A stretch of 64,000 nucleotides of DNA from positions 434,001-498,000 of the forward strand of contig NZ_QTKT01000002.1 of NCBI RefSeq assembly GCF_018424605.1, given 5' to 3'. The notes below the pieces were generated by a model. The model had not been told where the DNA came from. It made no database searches and saw nothing but the letters and a program-made list of their open reading frames with translations. The DNA is from Marinobacter lipolyticus (GTDB lineage Bacteria > Pseudomonadota > Gammaproteobacteria > Pseudomonadales > Oleiphilaceae). This document shows, piece after piece, positions 1 to 9,241 of the stretch. Position 1 is the first letter of the stretch, and each line of letters opens with the position of its first letter. A program made the position numbers and the translations under genes.

Positions 1-201
1 GACGGACAAATGAAAGTGAAACGCCATCAGGCCATCTATAAGGTGCTGGCGGAGGAACTGGCGGGCGAGGTTCATGCCCTGGCGCTGCATCTATACTCAC
101 CGAAGGAATGGGCGGATTCGGGGCAATCGGCACCGGAATCCCCCAACTGTATGGGCGGGTCGAAAAACGATCCGGCGATGGCCTCAGGAGAGCGTCAATG
201 A
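1..201 (+). CDS. BolA family protein (3' part only)
   Basis: The reading frame is open from the first base, so only the last 66 residues are present. They match the C-terminal half of BolA: an RHQAIYKVLAEEL helix followed by VHALALHLYSPKEW and a Cys-containing tail (SPNCMGG), as in E. coli BolA. BolA proteins are small helix-turn-helix-like (class II KH fold) proteins that bind monothiol glutaredoxins and iron-sulfur clusters and affect morphology and stress responses. The stop codon overlaps the yciO start (ATGA), which suggests translational coupling. The N-terminus lies outside the window, so the exact BolA subgroup cannot be told. Confidence 0.8.
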   Translation, partial: DGQMKVKRHQAIYKVLAEELAGEVHALALHLYSPKEWADSGQSAPESPNCMGGSKNDPAMASGERQ

Positions 202-818
202 GCCAGTTTTTCCAGATACACCCGGAAACGCCACAAAAGCGGCTGATCAACCAGGCGGTGGATATCCTTCGTAACGGCGGGGTCATCGTGTACCCGACGG
301 ACTCGGCCTACGCCATTGGCTGTCATCTTGGGGATAAGCAGGCGGCGGACCGTATCAAGCGTGTGCGCAAGCTGGACGACAAGCACAATTTCACCCTGAT
401 GTGCCGGGACCTGTCCGATATCGGCGTCTATGCCAAAGTGGACAACACCCAGTACCGATTACTGAAAACCTTCACCCCGGGGCCTTACACCTTCATTCTG
501 GATGCTACCAGTGAAGTGCCACGGCGGTTACTCCATCCCAAGCGCCGCACCATTGGCTTGCGGGTGCCGGACAATCCCATCGTGCAGGCGTTACTGGGCG
601 AGCTGGGCGAGCCAATCATGAGCAGCACGCTGATCCTGCCCGGTGAAACCGATCCGATGACCGACCCCTACGAGATTCGCGACACCCTTGAGCATGAGCT
701 GGATCTGATCATTGATGGCGGATTCTGTGGCTTTGAGGCCACCACGGTTGTCAACATGACCGGTGATGCGCCGGAGGTGACGCGGGTAGGCAAGGGCGAC
801 CCGGCACCGTTTCAGTAA
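198..818 (+). CDS. yciO: YciO, Sua5/YrdC-fold protein
   Basis: A 206-residue protein of the Sua5/YciO/YrdC superfamily. It has the family N-terminus (GGVIVYPTDSAYAIGC near residues 30-45), the KRVRKLDDKHNFTLMC block and the FTPGPYTFIL motif. Family members bind ATP and L-threonine; YrdC/TsaC makes threonylcarbamoyl-AMP for tRNA t6A, whereas YciO is a weaker paralogue of uncertain role. The length and the KHNFTLMC block fit YciO better than TsaC. The start at 198 is chosen because CAGGAG lies 8 bases upstream and the ATG overlaps the upstream bolA stop; the longer frame from 108 would run back through bolA. Confidence 0.85.
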   Translation: MSQFFQIHPETPQKRLINQAVDILRNGGVIVYPTDSAYAIGCHLGDKQAADRIKRVRKLDDKHNFTLMCRDLSDIGVYAKVDNTQYRLLKTFTPGPYTFILDATSEVPRRLLHPKRRTIGLRVPDNPIVQALLGELGEPIMSSTLILPGETDPMTDPYEIRDTLEHELDLIIDGGFCGFEATTVVNMTGDAPEVTRVGKGDPAPFQ

Positions 819-849
819 GTCCGGTGCGGCGGGCAGGCCGCTCCGGAAT

Positions 850-1512
850 CTAGGCGCGGGTGTTGAAGCTGAAGGCGTAGTTCTTTCGCGCGCCCGCCGC
901 TTCCAGTTGCTCGGAACTGACAGTCCGGCGCATGGTGTCGTAGCGGTGCACCAGGTCCTGCAGACCATTGAACTGCTGGTTGTCGCTGACCAGGGTATCC
1001 AGTAACGGGTTGTTGACGCCGTAGGCGCGGTTCAGCTTCAGCGCGTTATCCACGAAGTGCAGGGTGGGTTCGTTGACACTCAGGCGGCTGAACGCCTCCT
1101 GAAACCCCTTGTTGTTGTTCAGATCCTGTTCGATCTGTGCGCGCTTGGCCTCCGGCAACTTGCCCTCCACCTGCACACTGCCGTTATCGCCCTTGGTCAC
1201 GTTGATGGCGGTGGCCGGGTGCATCCCGTACTCGGCAAGTTTGTGCCGCAGGGTTTCCCGCACGAAGGCAAGATCCTGCCCCACGCTTTGCTTGTAATCG
1301 GTGACCGCCAGCTTCCGTGATTTCAGCGCGGCCAGATCCGGATTCTGTGGCGTGGTGCGGGTGAAACGGTCGTCGGTAGGCGACGACGGCTGTTCCGCAG
1401 CCCGCGTTTCCGCGGCCTTGCCGGCGGTTTGCTCTGCGGTGGCAGCCGGGCGTTTCTCCAGCGCACTCTGGAACTGGGTACTGGCCTTGATCAGAGATGT
1501 AAGCAGCGACAC
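850..1512 (-). CDS. hypothetical protein, 220 aa
   Basis: I do not recognise this protein. It begins SLLTSLIKASTQFQSALE, then has a low-complexity Ala/Thr/Pro-rich stretch (about residues 25-65), followed by a charged, probably helical domain (about residues 75-220) ending in FSFNTRA. No signal peptide or membrane span is visible. The GTG at 1512 is preferred over the upstream ATGs because GGGAGG lies 9 bases before it and the upstream extension has no family-like character. It is convergent with yciO and divergent from the sbcD-like gene. It is probably a lineage-specific core gene. Confidence 0.6.
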   Translation of the reverse strand: MSLLTSLIKASTQFQSALEKRPAATAEQTAGKAAETRAAEQPSSPTDDRFTRTTPQNPDLAALKSRKLAVTDYKQSVGQDLAFVRETLRHKLAEYGMHPATAINVTKGDNGSVQVEGKLPEAKRAQIEQDLNNNKGFQEAFSRLSVNEPTLHFVDNALKLNRAYGVNNPLLDTLVSDNQQFNGLQDLVHRYDTMRRTVSSEQLEAAGARKNYAFSFNTRA

Positions 1513-1672
1513 GGTAACTAACCTCCCATCGTCACTGAAAATCGGTGACAAAAATCGAACGCGTGCAGGTTCATTGTTGAGGACCATTGCACAAACCGGG
1601 CCAGACTTTCGTTCCACAACGTTTGAACGTAGAGTTACCGCCTGACCCGACCACCAGAATGACAGGATTCCC

Positions 1673-2812
1673 ATGCCACGCTTTCTCCACACCGCCGATT
1701 GGCAGATAGGCCGCTATTACAGCCGTTTCGAAAACGACGATGGGGTAGCGCTGGCCGAGGCACGTTTCACGGCGATAGAGCGACTGGCACGGTTGGCGGT
1801 GGATGAGCGGTGCGATGCGGTGCTGGTGGCCGGAGATGTCTTTGATGCCCAGACCGTTTCCGACCGGGCCATTCGCCGGGTGTTCAACGCCATGGCCGGA
1901 TTCAGTGGGCCGTGGGTGTTGTTACCCGGTAACCACGATGCCGCCCTGGCGGAGAGCGTGTGGACCCGCGCCCGGCGGCTGAATGCGGTTCCGGATAACG
2001 CCCATCTGGCTCTCGAGCCGGGTGTTGTAGAGTTGCGCCAGCAGAGTCTTGCCGTCCTCGCCGCCCCCTTGACCCAACGCCACACCCACTCCGATCTGAC
2101 CGAGGGGTTTGATGAACTGGAGACCGCAGAGGGTCTGGTTCGCGTGGGGCTGGCCCACGGCAGCGTGCAGGGCTTGCTGGCAGAAGGCATTGATTCGGCA
2201 AATCCCATTGCTGCCGACCGCGCCGTGCAGGCGCGTCTGGATTATCTGGCGCTGGGGGACTGGCACGGTGTCAAGCAGATCAACAGCCGGACCTGGTACA
2301 GCGGCACGCCTGAAGCGGAACGGTTCCGCAACAACGACGCCGGTGTGGCCCTGGTGGTGGAGATTGCCAGCCCGGGGGCAGAGCCGGTGGTGACACGACA
2401 CGCAACGGGGCAATATGCCTGGGTGCAGTGGAAAGAGCAGATCAGCGTTGCCACCGACCTGGATGAGTTGCTGGCCCGGCTTAGCGAATTGTCAGCACCT
2501 GCCGTGGTTGATCTGAAACTGTCCGGGGTGGTGGACCTGGCCGGGGAGCGCCGGTTATTGCAGGCGCTTTCCGTGGCCGAAGCAAAGCACCGCAGCGTTC
2601 AGTGTGACCGTAGTGGGCTGTCACTCCAGCCCACGGACGACGATATCGCCGCACTCAACGCTGACGGTTATCTGGGGGAGGTAATTGCAGACCTCCGGGA
2701 GTTGCAGGTCAGTGAAGACCAATCACGGGCGCAGACATCCCGCGAGGCGCTGGCGATACTCACCACGGTGTTGATGGAGCGAACCGGCACAACTGAGGAG
2801 GCGTCGTCATGA
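1673..2812 (+). CDS. SbcD/YhaO-like DNA repair exonuclease
   Basis: A 379-residue calcineurin-like metallophosphoesterase of the Mre11/SbcD class. The phosphoesterase motifs are in order: HTADWQIGR at the N-terminus, AGDVFD near residue 60, LLPGNHD near residue 85, then GLAHGSVQG and YLALGDWHG further on. These residues bind the two metal ions that cut DNA. The last 150 residues are a less conserved cap. It overlaps the next gene by 4 bases (ATGA), the usual arrangement for an SbcD-SbcC nuclease-ATPase pair. Its length fits the YhaO-type DNA repair exonuclease. AGGA precedes the ATG. Confidence 0.85.
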   Translation: MPRFLHTADWQIGRYYSRFENDDGVALAEARFTAIERLARLAVDERCDAVLVAGDVFDAQTVSDRAIRRVFNAMAGFSGPWVLLPGNHDAALAESVWTRARRLNAVPDNAHLALEPGVVELRQQSLAVLAAPLTQRHTHSDLTEGFDELETAEGLVRVGLAHGSVQGLLAEGIDSANPIAADRAVQARLDYLALGDWHGVKQINSRTWYSGTPEAERFRNNDAGVALVVEIASPGAEPVVTRHATGQYAWVQWKEQISVATDLDELLARLSELSAPAVVDLKLSGVVDLAGERRLLQALSVAEAKHRSVQCDRSGLSLQPTDDDIAALNADGYLGEVIADLRELQVSEDQSRAQTSREALAILTTVLMERTGTTEEASS

Positions 2813-5454
2813 AAATCCAGCGCCTTCGCATTGAACAACTGCGCCAGTTCCGCCAACCCCTGACGCTCGATGATCTCGACCCCGGGCTGAACCTGATTCA
2901 CGGGCCCAACGAATCGGGCAAAAGCACGCTGGTAAGGGCGATCCGTGCGGCGTTCTTTGAACGCCACCGCTCCAGCAGCGTGGATGACCTGCGCCCCTGG
3001 GGCGATTCCTCTGCCGCCCCCACGGTGGAACTGGAGTTTGTCACCGGGGAGCGGTCGTGGCATCTGAAAAAACGTTTTCTGCAGCAGAAACGCTGTGACC
3101 TGGAGGTGGGCGGCGAGGCTTTTTCCGGAGAAGAAGCGGAAGACAAGCTCGCAGATCTGCTCGGGTTCCAGTTCGCGTCACGGGGCGCCAGCCAGGACAA
3201 GCACTGGGGCATTCCTGGGCTGCTCTGGGTGGAGCAGGGAAGCGGTCAGAACATCCACGATGCCGTCGCCTATGCCGGTGACCACCTGCAATCGGCCCTG
3301 AACAGTTTGTTGGGTGAGGTGGCCAGCTCCGGCGGCGACGACGTCATTTTACAGATTCAAAGCCAGCGCGCAGAACTGTTGACCGCCACCGGAAAACCAC
3401 GGGGTGACTACGCCCGACTGGGTGAGGAACAGCACAGTCTGGCAAGCGAGCTGGAGTCTCTGGAGGAGCGGATCAGTCAGTACCAGGCATTGGTTGACCG
3501 GCTGGGGGAACTACGCCAGCGACATCAGCAGAACGAACGGGAGCGGCCGTGGGAGGCCGCCCGCCAGAAGTTTCAGGAAGCGGAGCGCCGCTCTCGCGAG
3601 ATTGAGCAATGGCAGCAGGAGCAACAGCGTGAGCAACAGGCTCTGCGGGATTGCCAGGAAAATCTCAAGCTACTGCGCCAGCAACAGCAACAGGCGGAAG
3701 CAGCGACTAACAAGCTGGAAACCCGGGCACAACATCTGAAAGCCTGTCAGGGTGCGCTGGAGTCCCTCAGGGCCCGGGAGAACCAGACCGCCGAGGCGCA
3801 AGCCGCCGCCCAAAAGGCCTATGAAAACGCCCGCAGCCAGGTGCGGGTGGCTAAAGAGCAGGAACAAAGAGCGCGCCTTGAAAATGATCTCCGACAGGTT
3901 CAGCAGCAACTCGAGGGGGTTGAGCAAAACCTGACCCAGGCCCGGCATTATCTCACCGAGCTTCAGGCAACCCGCCAGCAGCTGCAGGTTAATCCTATTG
4001 ACCTCAAGGCCCTTGAAAATTTGCGCGCGCTCCATCGCCAGCTCGAAGAAGAGCGCATTCGGTCACATGCCATTGCCACCCGACTTCATTACCGGCTCGA
4101 GGAGGGCGAGACCCTGTCGGTGGGCGGAGAGACAGTCGAGGGGGAGGGCGACCGGCTGCTTCTGGCAGAAACCGCGGTGCTGCTGCCTGGCCTTGGCCAG
4201 TTGACCATCACCCCGGGCGGTGATGACCTGGCCAGCGTGCAGCGCCGACTCGAGCGCCTTCAGGAAAATTATGAAAGCCAGCTGCGCAGCCTGAACGTGG
4301 CGTCGCCCGAACAAGCGGAGCAGATGGCAGCGGAGCAGGCGCAGCGCACTCAAAACCTCCAGCGACTGGAGGGGTTGCTGGCGTCCCTGGCGCCACGGGG
4401 CGTGGAGACGCTGGCGGCCCAGCAGCAGGAACTCGACAATCGTCGGCAACAGCTACAGGCCGAACAACAGGCATTGCCGGAAACCAGCGCCGACGCCGGC
4501 ACGGTTGCCAGTGCCGAAGCGACCCAGGAGATCGCGGAACAGCGACTGCGCGAGGCTGACCTGCAGTTGCAGGAACACAGCAAGCAACAGTACGCCGCGG
4601 TACAGAACCTGGCCAACGCCGAAAAGGAGTGGCAACAGCTGAAGGATGAGCTGGAAAACTCCGGGCGTCAGGCGGAACTCCGTGCGTTGCAGCAGAGCGT
4701 GATGGAAACCGGAGAGCGTGAAGCCCGGCTGAATCAGTCGGTCAGCGAGCGCCAGAGCCGGATTGATGACGCCCGCCCGCAACTGATTCAGCAGGACATA
4801 GAGCGCTACAGAGCAAGCGCTGAGCAACTGGAAAAGGGCCACCAGAAGGAGGCGCTCGAGCTGACCGGCTTGCAGAGCAAACTGGAAAGCCAGGGTGCGG
4901 AAGGCCTGGAGGAGCAGCGTGACGAACTGGCCGCGCGCCTTGAACATGTGCGCCGGCGATACCGGGAACTGCACCAGCGGGCCGAGGCGCTCGACCTGCT
5001 GCTGGGACTGCTGCAGGACAAGCGCCAGGCACTGACCCGGCGGCTGCAGGCGCCGCTGCAGAAACACCTGAATCACTACCTGGGAGTGCTGTTCCCCAAA
5101 GCCACCCTGGACGTGGACGACAACCTTATTCCCGGCCAACTCACCCGCGCGGTCCCACAGGGCCAGGAGCGGGGCAGCCTGCAGGAGCTGAGCTTCGGCG
5201 CCCGCGAGCAGATGGGGCTGATCAGCCGCCTTGCCTACGCGGACCTGCTTCAGGAAGCGGGCCGGCCGACGCTGATCATTCTGGATGACACTCTTGTTCA
5301 CAGTGACAAACAGCGCCTGGACCAGATGAAACGGGTGCTCTTCGACGCCGCCCGTCGCCACCAGATATTGCTGTTTACCTGCCACCCCGAGAACTGGCGA
5401 GACCTTGGCGTTGCGCCAAGGGATCTCCAGACGATAAAAACCGGCAATGAATAA
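2809..5454 (+). CDS. SbcC/YhaN-like SMC-family ATPase
   Basis: An 881-residue Rad50/SbcC-like ATPase, partner of the upstream exonuclease. The N-terminal lobe carries the Walker A motif GPNESGKST (about residues 34-42). The middle (about 190-720) is a long Gln/Glu/Arg-rich coiled coil, interrupted by a short globular patch near 430-470. The C-terminal lobe has a signature-like LSFGAREQMGL and the Walker B LIILDDTLVHSD. No CxxC zinc hook is visible in the coiled coil, unlike classical Rad50/SbcC; this fits the YhaN-type subgroup. Together the pair should process DNA ends or hairpins in repair. Confidence 0.85.
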   Translation: MKIQRLRIEQLRQFRQPLTLDDLDPGLNLIHGPNESGKSTLVRAIRAAFFERHRSSSVDDLRPWGDSSAAPTVELEFVTGERSWHLKKRFLQQKRCDLEVGGEAFSGEEAEDKLADLLGFQFASRGASQDKHWGIPGLLWVEQGSGQNIHDAVAYAGDHLQSALNSLLGEVASSGGDDVILQIQSQRAELLTATGKPRGDYARLGEEQHSLASELESLEERISQYQALVDRLGELRQRHQQNERERPWEAARQKFQEAERRSREIEQWQQEQQREQQALRDCQENLKLLRQQQQQAEAATNKLETRAQHLKACQGALESLRARENQTAEAQAAAQKAYENARSQVRVAKEQEQRARLENDLRQVQQQLEGVEQNLTQARHYLTELQATRQQLQVNPIDLKALENLRALHRQLEEERIRSHAIATRLHYRLEEGETLSVGGETVEGEGDRLLLAETAVLLPGLGQLTITPGGDDLASVQRRLERLQENYESQLRSLNVASPEQAEQMAAEQAQRTQNLQRLEGLLASLAPRGVETLAAQQQELDNRRQQLQAEQQALPETSADAGTVASAEATQEIAEQRLREADLQLQEHSKQQYAAVQNLANAEKEWQQLKDELENSGRQAELRALQQSVMETGEREARLNQSVSERQSRIDDARPQLIQQDIERYRASAEQLEKGHQKEALELTGLQSKLESQGAEGLEEQRDELAARLEHVRRRYRELHQRAEALDLLLGLLQDKRQALTRRLQAPLQKHLNHYLGVLFPKATLDVDDNLIPGQLTRAVPQGQERGSLQELSFGAREQMGLISRLAYADLLQEAGRPTLIILDDTLVHSDKQRLDQMKRVLFDAARRHQILLFTCHPENWRDLGVAPRDLQTIKTGNE

Positions 5455-5647
5455 ACTTAAAATTTCATAAAAAATTGCCGGATTTTTGTTGCATGAACTA
5501 CTATTTTGAATGTGTAAGCCATGGATAACAGGTGAGTGGTAAATGCCATTCAACTGCTTTACGTAGACATGGAAGACGCGAAAGGAAGTCAGGCGCACCG
5601 GCACCGGTGGTCTGTTCGCGCCGGCCGATGAAAAGGGAGCATTTGCT

Positions 5648-6634
5648 GTGGTCAAAACAACAATGGTCAGGTTAGTGGCAGTGGGAACCGTATCGGCGTT
5701 GGCGGCGTGTGGGGGCGGTGGCAGCAGTGGTAGCAGCGATAATGGCAGTGGCGGTGGCACACCGTCAGTGCCACCAGAGGGGGTCGGGCTGGTGCTGGAT
5801 CCGGGGCCATTCAGCGAGCGACGGGCGACGGTGGAGACCCAAGCGGACTTCGAAGCAGTCCAGGGCGTGTTTTCCGACGCCGACCAGACCTACCTGGCGA
5901 TAGACGAAATACGCCAAGAAATCAGGGGCTGGAACGACGTTGTCAGTCAGGATGGCAACACCGTAACCCTCAGCTGTGACAATGCCGGCACCCTTGCCCT
6001 GACGCTCAACCAGGAAGCTCCTACGGATGTCACCTGGCAATTCCGCAATTGTCAGTTGGAGGTTCCTTCCCTTAACACCATCGTACTGGATGGCACCTAT
6101 ACCTACGTCAATATCGAATCCGAGAGCGATGGCACTGAAAGGGTTGATGGATTCCAGGAAATCGACCTGACCGGAACCATTGTGGGTTCCGGTGAATCCA
6201 TTGCCATGCAAGGCGCGGATTTCTGGGAGATTGTAGTGCCGCCTGAAGGTCCGAGAACCGAGACCTACACCACGGAGGCGCTGGAATTCCTCAGGGGTAC
6301 GGACTACCAGGCGATAGAGACTGCTGAAACGGCACTCAGCACGGTTGGCGGGATTACATCGGTCACCCTGAACGCTCGCCTTATCGGTTCCGCAATTGAC
6401 GGCTTCGTCGACATTACCACCGAGGAAACCATACAGCGCGTCTCTGGTGGTGGCTGCCCCTCGGTCGGCATAGTGCGGGTTGTGGGGGCTCCGGAGAATT
6501 CCGGGGTGGAGATCCGCTATGGTGACAGCATGGTTGCGCCACTTGATCAGGCGACGGTCGCAACTACCACGGTGATTGGCACAACCGATACAGTTGAATA
6601 CGACGAGACTGAGTGTAGTGAGCTGATTTACTGA
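5648..6634 (+). CDS. predicted lipoprotein, 328 aa
   Basis: A secreted lipoprotein with a short signal peptide and a lipobox (SALAAC, lipid-bearing Cys about residue 21), followed by a Gly/Ser linker of about 25 residues. The mature part is acidic, rich in Thr, Val and Glu, and looks beta-rich. It has few cysteines (for example in VTLSCDN, FRNCQLE, GGCPS and ETECSEL), possibly paired as disulfides. I do not recognise a family. The GTG at 5648 follows GGGAG by 8 bases; an ATG at 5663 is the alternative. No functional partner is seen nearby. Confidence 0.7.
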   Translation: MVKTTMVRLVAVGTVSALAACGGGGSSGSSDNGSGGGTPSVPPEGVGLVLDPGPFSERRATVETQADFEAVQGVFSDADQTYLAIDEIRQEIRGWNDVVSQDGNTVTLSCDNAGTLALTLNQEAPTDVTWQFRNCQLEVPSLNTIVLDGTYTYVNIESESDGTERVDGFQEIDLTGTIVGSGESIAMQGADFWEIVVPPEGPRTETYTTEALEFLRGTDYQAIETAETALSTVGGITSVTLNARLIGSAIDGFVDITTEETIQRVSGGGCPSVGIVRVVGAPENSGVEIRYGDSMVAPLDQATVATTTVIGTTDTVEYDETECSELIY

Positions 6635-6754
6635 CGGGGGCTGGCTGGGGGAGACCGTGGTACCCTCAGTAGTACCCGCAAAAACTTGCACTACCTGCTT
6701 GATTTGATGCGACGGGGCTTAGCCAGCCCCTCTCCAAGTTGAATCAAGTTGCTG

Positions 6755-7765
6755 CTACTCGGCAGGCCAGTACACCTTCACCAGCGGCAGTAGCCGCTGT
6801 CCTTCAATATCAAACCGCTCGTAGTTCGCTACCACCAGGTCGGCCAGCAGGTCGATGTCGATGAGCGTTACCGGAATGGTCGCCCGTTCGGCTTCGTAGC
6901 GGGCTTCCCGGGTAAAACCGCCGGTGCTTATGAACAAGCCTTGGTCCCCCTCACGAAGGGCGCCAATGAAGCTACGGATGGGGTTGGAGCCCATGCTGCC
7001 ACTTCGGTGCTTCACTTCGGCCTTGATGCGGGGTTGAGTAAGCCCCAGGCCATCGGGAGAAGCCAGTACGTCTACACCACGGTCAGGCCCCCGGGCAGAA
7101 ACCCGGGTCTGGTAGCCCATGGCGCGGAGCAGGGCCGCGGTGAGTTCTTCCATTTCCTCTGGGGCCAGGCCTTGTATCTTGTCTTTGATAAGTTCATGGC
7201 CGCGGGCGACGACCTCTTCTCTCAGTATCTCGAACTCGGCTTCTGCTGTTTGCGTCTCATCCGCGGTGGTCGGTTGTACCACCGGTTTTCCCGCCAGCCG
7301 GTCCTGAACTTCGCTGATGACAGAATCCGACAGCGAGAATACCGTCAGAACGGATCCCAGGCTGTTTCTGGTGGCCTGGCTGAATTGGTCTCGGGATACA
7401 CGGCCCAGCCACTTCACTTTGCGTATGTGCTGGAACTCGCCTACCTGTTCGGGCTCCGGGCGGAATTCATACTGACCCAGGTCTTCGCCAACCAGGTACT
7501 CCCGATGCTCCTGGCTGTAGGTGATGAGGGTGTCTCCTTGCGTGATGTCGTCCCGGAACTTGCGAATCATGGCAATGGCGTTGGCCGTGCGCCCTGGCTT
7601 CGCGTTGCCGAAGTGCTGTATGTATGCCTCCTTTAGCGCTCCAGGGCTCGGGTAGTTACATAGGTCGCCCAAGCTGTTCCAGCCAATGGCTACGCAGTCG
7701 TTGTCTTTGAAGTCGTCAAAGTACCGGCCGCCGTTGCCGGCGCGAATCATCCAGCCGTTTTTCAT
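6755..7765 (-). CDS. Mrr-like restriction endonuclease
   Basis: A 336-residue protein with a C-terminal Mrr-type PD-(D/E)xK nuclease. Near residues 215-255 it has LRAMGYQTRVSARGPDRGVDV followed by IKAEVKHRSG, which supplies the catalytic Asp and the Glu-x-Lys. The N-terminal 130 residues (MIRAGNGGRYFDDF, VAIGWNSLGDL, LITYSQEHREYLVGE) look like a separate sensing domain of the EVE/PUA-like kind, though I am not sure of that. Mrr-type enzymes cut modified DNA (type IV restriction). It lies downstream of, and on the same strand as, a type I system, separated by about 280 bases. GGAG precedes the ATG. Confidence 0.8.
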   Translation of the reverse strand: MKNGWMIRAGNGGRYFDDFKDNDCVAIGWNSLGDLCNYPSPGALKEAYIQHFGNAKPGRTANAIAMIRKFRDDITQGDTLITYSQEHREYLVGEDLGQYEFRPEPEQVGEFQHIRKVKWLGRVSRDQFSQATRNSLGSVLTVFSLSDSVISEVQDRLAGKPVVQPTTADETQTAEAEFEILREEVVARGHELIKDKIQGLAPEEMEELTAALLRAMGYQTRVSARGPDRGVDVLASPDGLGLTQPRIKAEVKHRSGSMGSNPIRSFIGALREGDQGLFISTGGFTREARYEAERATIPVTLIDIDLLADLVVANYERFDIEGQRLLPLVKVYWPAE

Positions 7766-8048
7766 GGGTTCTCCATTCTTCCGGAATTACTGCTTGCATG
7801 CCGAGCTGTTATGGTTTTAACCTTCCGGCTAACACGACCCCTGCCTCTTGGCCCCGACAGGAGCTTACGCGGGGGTTCTTATATCTGCCTGCCCGACAGA
7901 ACCGCTGTGACCTTGTATACGAAGTAGCCGAATGGCCATTGAAATTAGCCTGAGGTGGCACTATAGTTCAGCACAGCTCATCTACCAGCCCTCGGGCGTA
8001 AGTGTGGAAGGAGTTACGGCCCCGTCCTCTTTGAGGGCGCGGCCAGCC

Positions 8049-8537
8049 TTATTTCCTACCTGTGTTTCGTTTCCAGCGTTTTGTGTACTTGTCCCGTTGG
8101 TGTTGGCGTTCGATGTAGAAGGCCGTCCAGGGGAGTGTGTAGGTGGCGCGCTCAGCTAAAACGACGAGATAGCCTTCCGCCTCAAACCACAGATGAATCC
8201 GGTTTTCATTGCCTCGTTTCTCTGACCACACTTTCAGGGCGGGGTCATTCTCGTTTTCGATAACGGGACGCGGCCAACGGATTCGTTCACACCGTCTGAA
8301 ATCCGGTGTTCTTTCAGATTCCACGCTGCCTTCGCTGGTCATGTGCCAGAAGGTTGCCTCCTTCCCGTCTACAACCGGGTGCCGTTTTAATGCCAAACGC
8401 TGTCCCCGGAAGAGTGGCTTGGAGTCCACAAAATCCCGACAGAAGATTTGATAAATCGCACCAAGGTACTGTTCCCAGTCACCGCTATAGTCGGAAAATA
8501 GCTCCAGTCCGGGTAGCCACTCGGGTGCTCCATCCAT
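8049..8537 (-). CDS. hypothetical protein in type I RM operon
   Basis: A 162-residue protein that I cannot assign to a family. It is rich in Trp, Arg and Glu, with a central block LFRGQRLALKRHPVVDGKE followed by FWHMTSEGS, and a basic C-terminus (YIERQHQRDKYTKRWKR). The conserved-looking Arg, His and Trp positions would suit a small nuclease or toxin, but that is a guess. The ATG at 8537 lies 2 bases after the DUF3800 stop and has AGGA 8 bases upstream, so the two are probably translated together at the end of the hsdRMS operon. The longer start at 8558 overlaps the upstream gene. Confidence 0.6.
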   Translation of the reverse strand: MDGAPEWLPGLELFSDYSGDWEQYLGAIYQIFCRDFVDSKPLFRGQRLALKRHPVVDGKEATFWHMTSEGSVESERTPDFRRCERIRWPRPVIENENDPALKVWSEKRGNENRIHLWFEAEGYLVVLAERATYTLPWTAFYIERQHQRDKYTKRWKRNTGRK

Positions 8538-8539
8538 GG

Positions 8540-9241
8540 TCAAATCCTGCTGTTCCAAATCAAAAGATTGAACTTGAGCTCTCGCATCATGGTGTTGAGT
8601 GTCAGGCGATAACCACTGCGCTGCCTGATTCTTGCGATTAGAGCCTCTTTGGCACTGTTTCCGGATAATTCGCGGTGTAGGTAGGAAAGGGCCCCTATCA
8701 GCAAGTCCGCTATCTGCAGGTGTTCGACTTCATGGGAGTGGACTCGTTTTACGTCTGCAATCATTCTGCGCGAGAAGTCGTAAGCGTTGGTGCATAGAGT
8801 GTCCTGAAGTTTTTCGACCTTCTCATGGCCCAGGGTATCTTTGATGTCAATGTAGACGTAGTAGCGCGAATCCGGGTCAAAGATGGTTTTCAGCATGGTG
8901 AAATACATCTTGTAGTACCACTCGTCGTGGTCCTGCTGGTGCCTTTCATGGTCGAGCACACTTTTGTCCGGGACGACCAAGCCGCGGAAATGGAGGTCGT
9001 CATCGTCGAAAAAGTAATCAACGATGTCCTGATAGAAGGCCAGCTTTGATGGGCTCACCTTGGTCCATTTGATTTCAAAATCCCGTTCGAGGCCGTTCTT
9101 CTGTTTGATTTCGCGAATCCGCTCGGCGATTTCCAGCCGCTTTTCTTTCGGGCACCAGACCGCACCCAGTACCATCGCCTTCTGGCCGTCATTTTCCAGA
9201 TGGCAGGATTCATCGCAGTACACGTTGTATTCGGTAGTCAT
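8540..9241 (-). CDS. DUF3800 protein
   Basis: A 233-residue DUF3800 protein, a family thought to have an RNase H-like fold. The expected acidic positions are visible: YCDES near residue 8, YVYIDIKDT near residue 130 and a late LQIADLLIGAL block. DUF3800 genes are common in phage-defence islands and mobile elements, and their substrate is unknown. Its start overlaps the hsdS stop by 4 bases (ATGA), so it is translationally coupled to the type I specificity subunit. That suggests an accessory role in the restriction locus rather than an independent gene. Confidence 0.8.
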   Translation of the reverse strand: MTTEYNVYCDESCHLENDGQKAMVLGAVWCPKEKRLEIAERIREIKQKNGLERDFEIKWTKVSPSKLAFYQDIVDYFFDDDDLHFRGLVVPDKSVLDHERHQQDHDEWYYKMYFTMLKTIFDPDSRYYVYIDIKDTLGHEKVEKLQDTLCTNAYDFSRRMIADVKRVHSHEVEHLQIADLLIGALSYLHRELSGNSAKEALIARIRQRSGYRLTLNTMMRELKFNLLIWNSRI

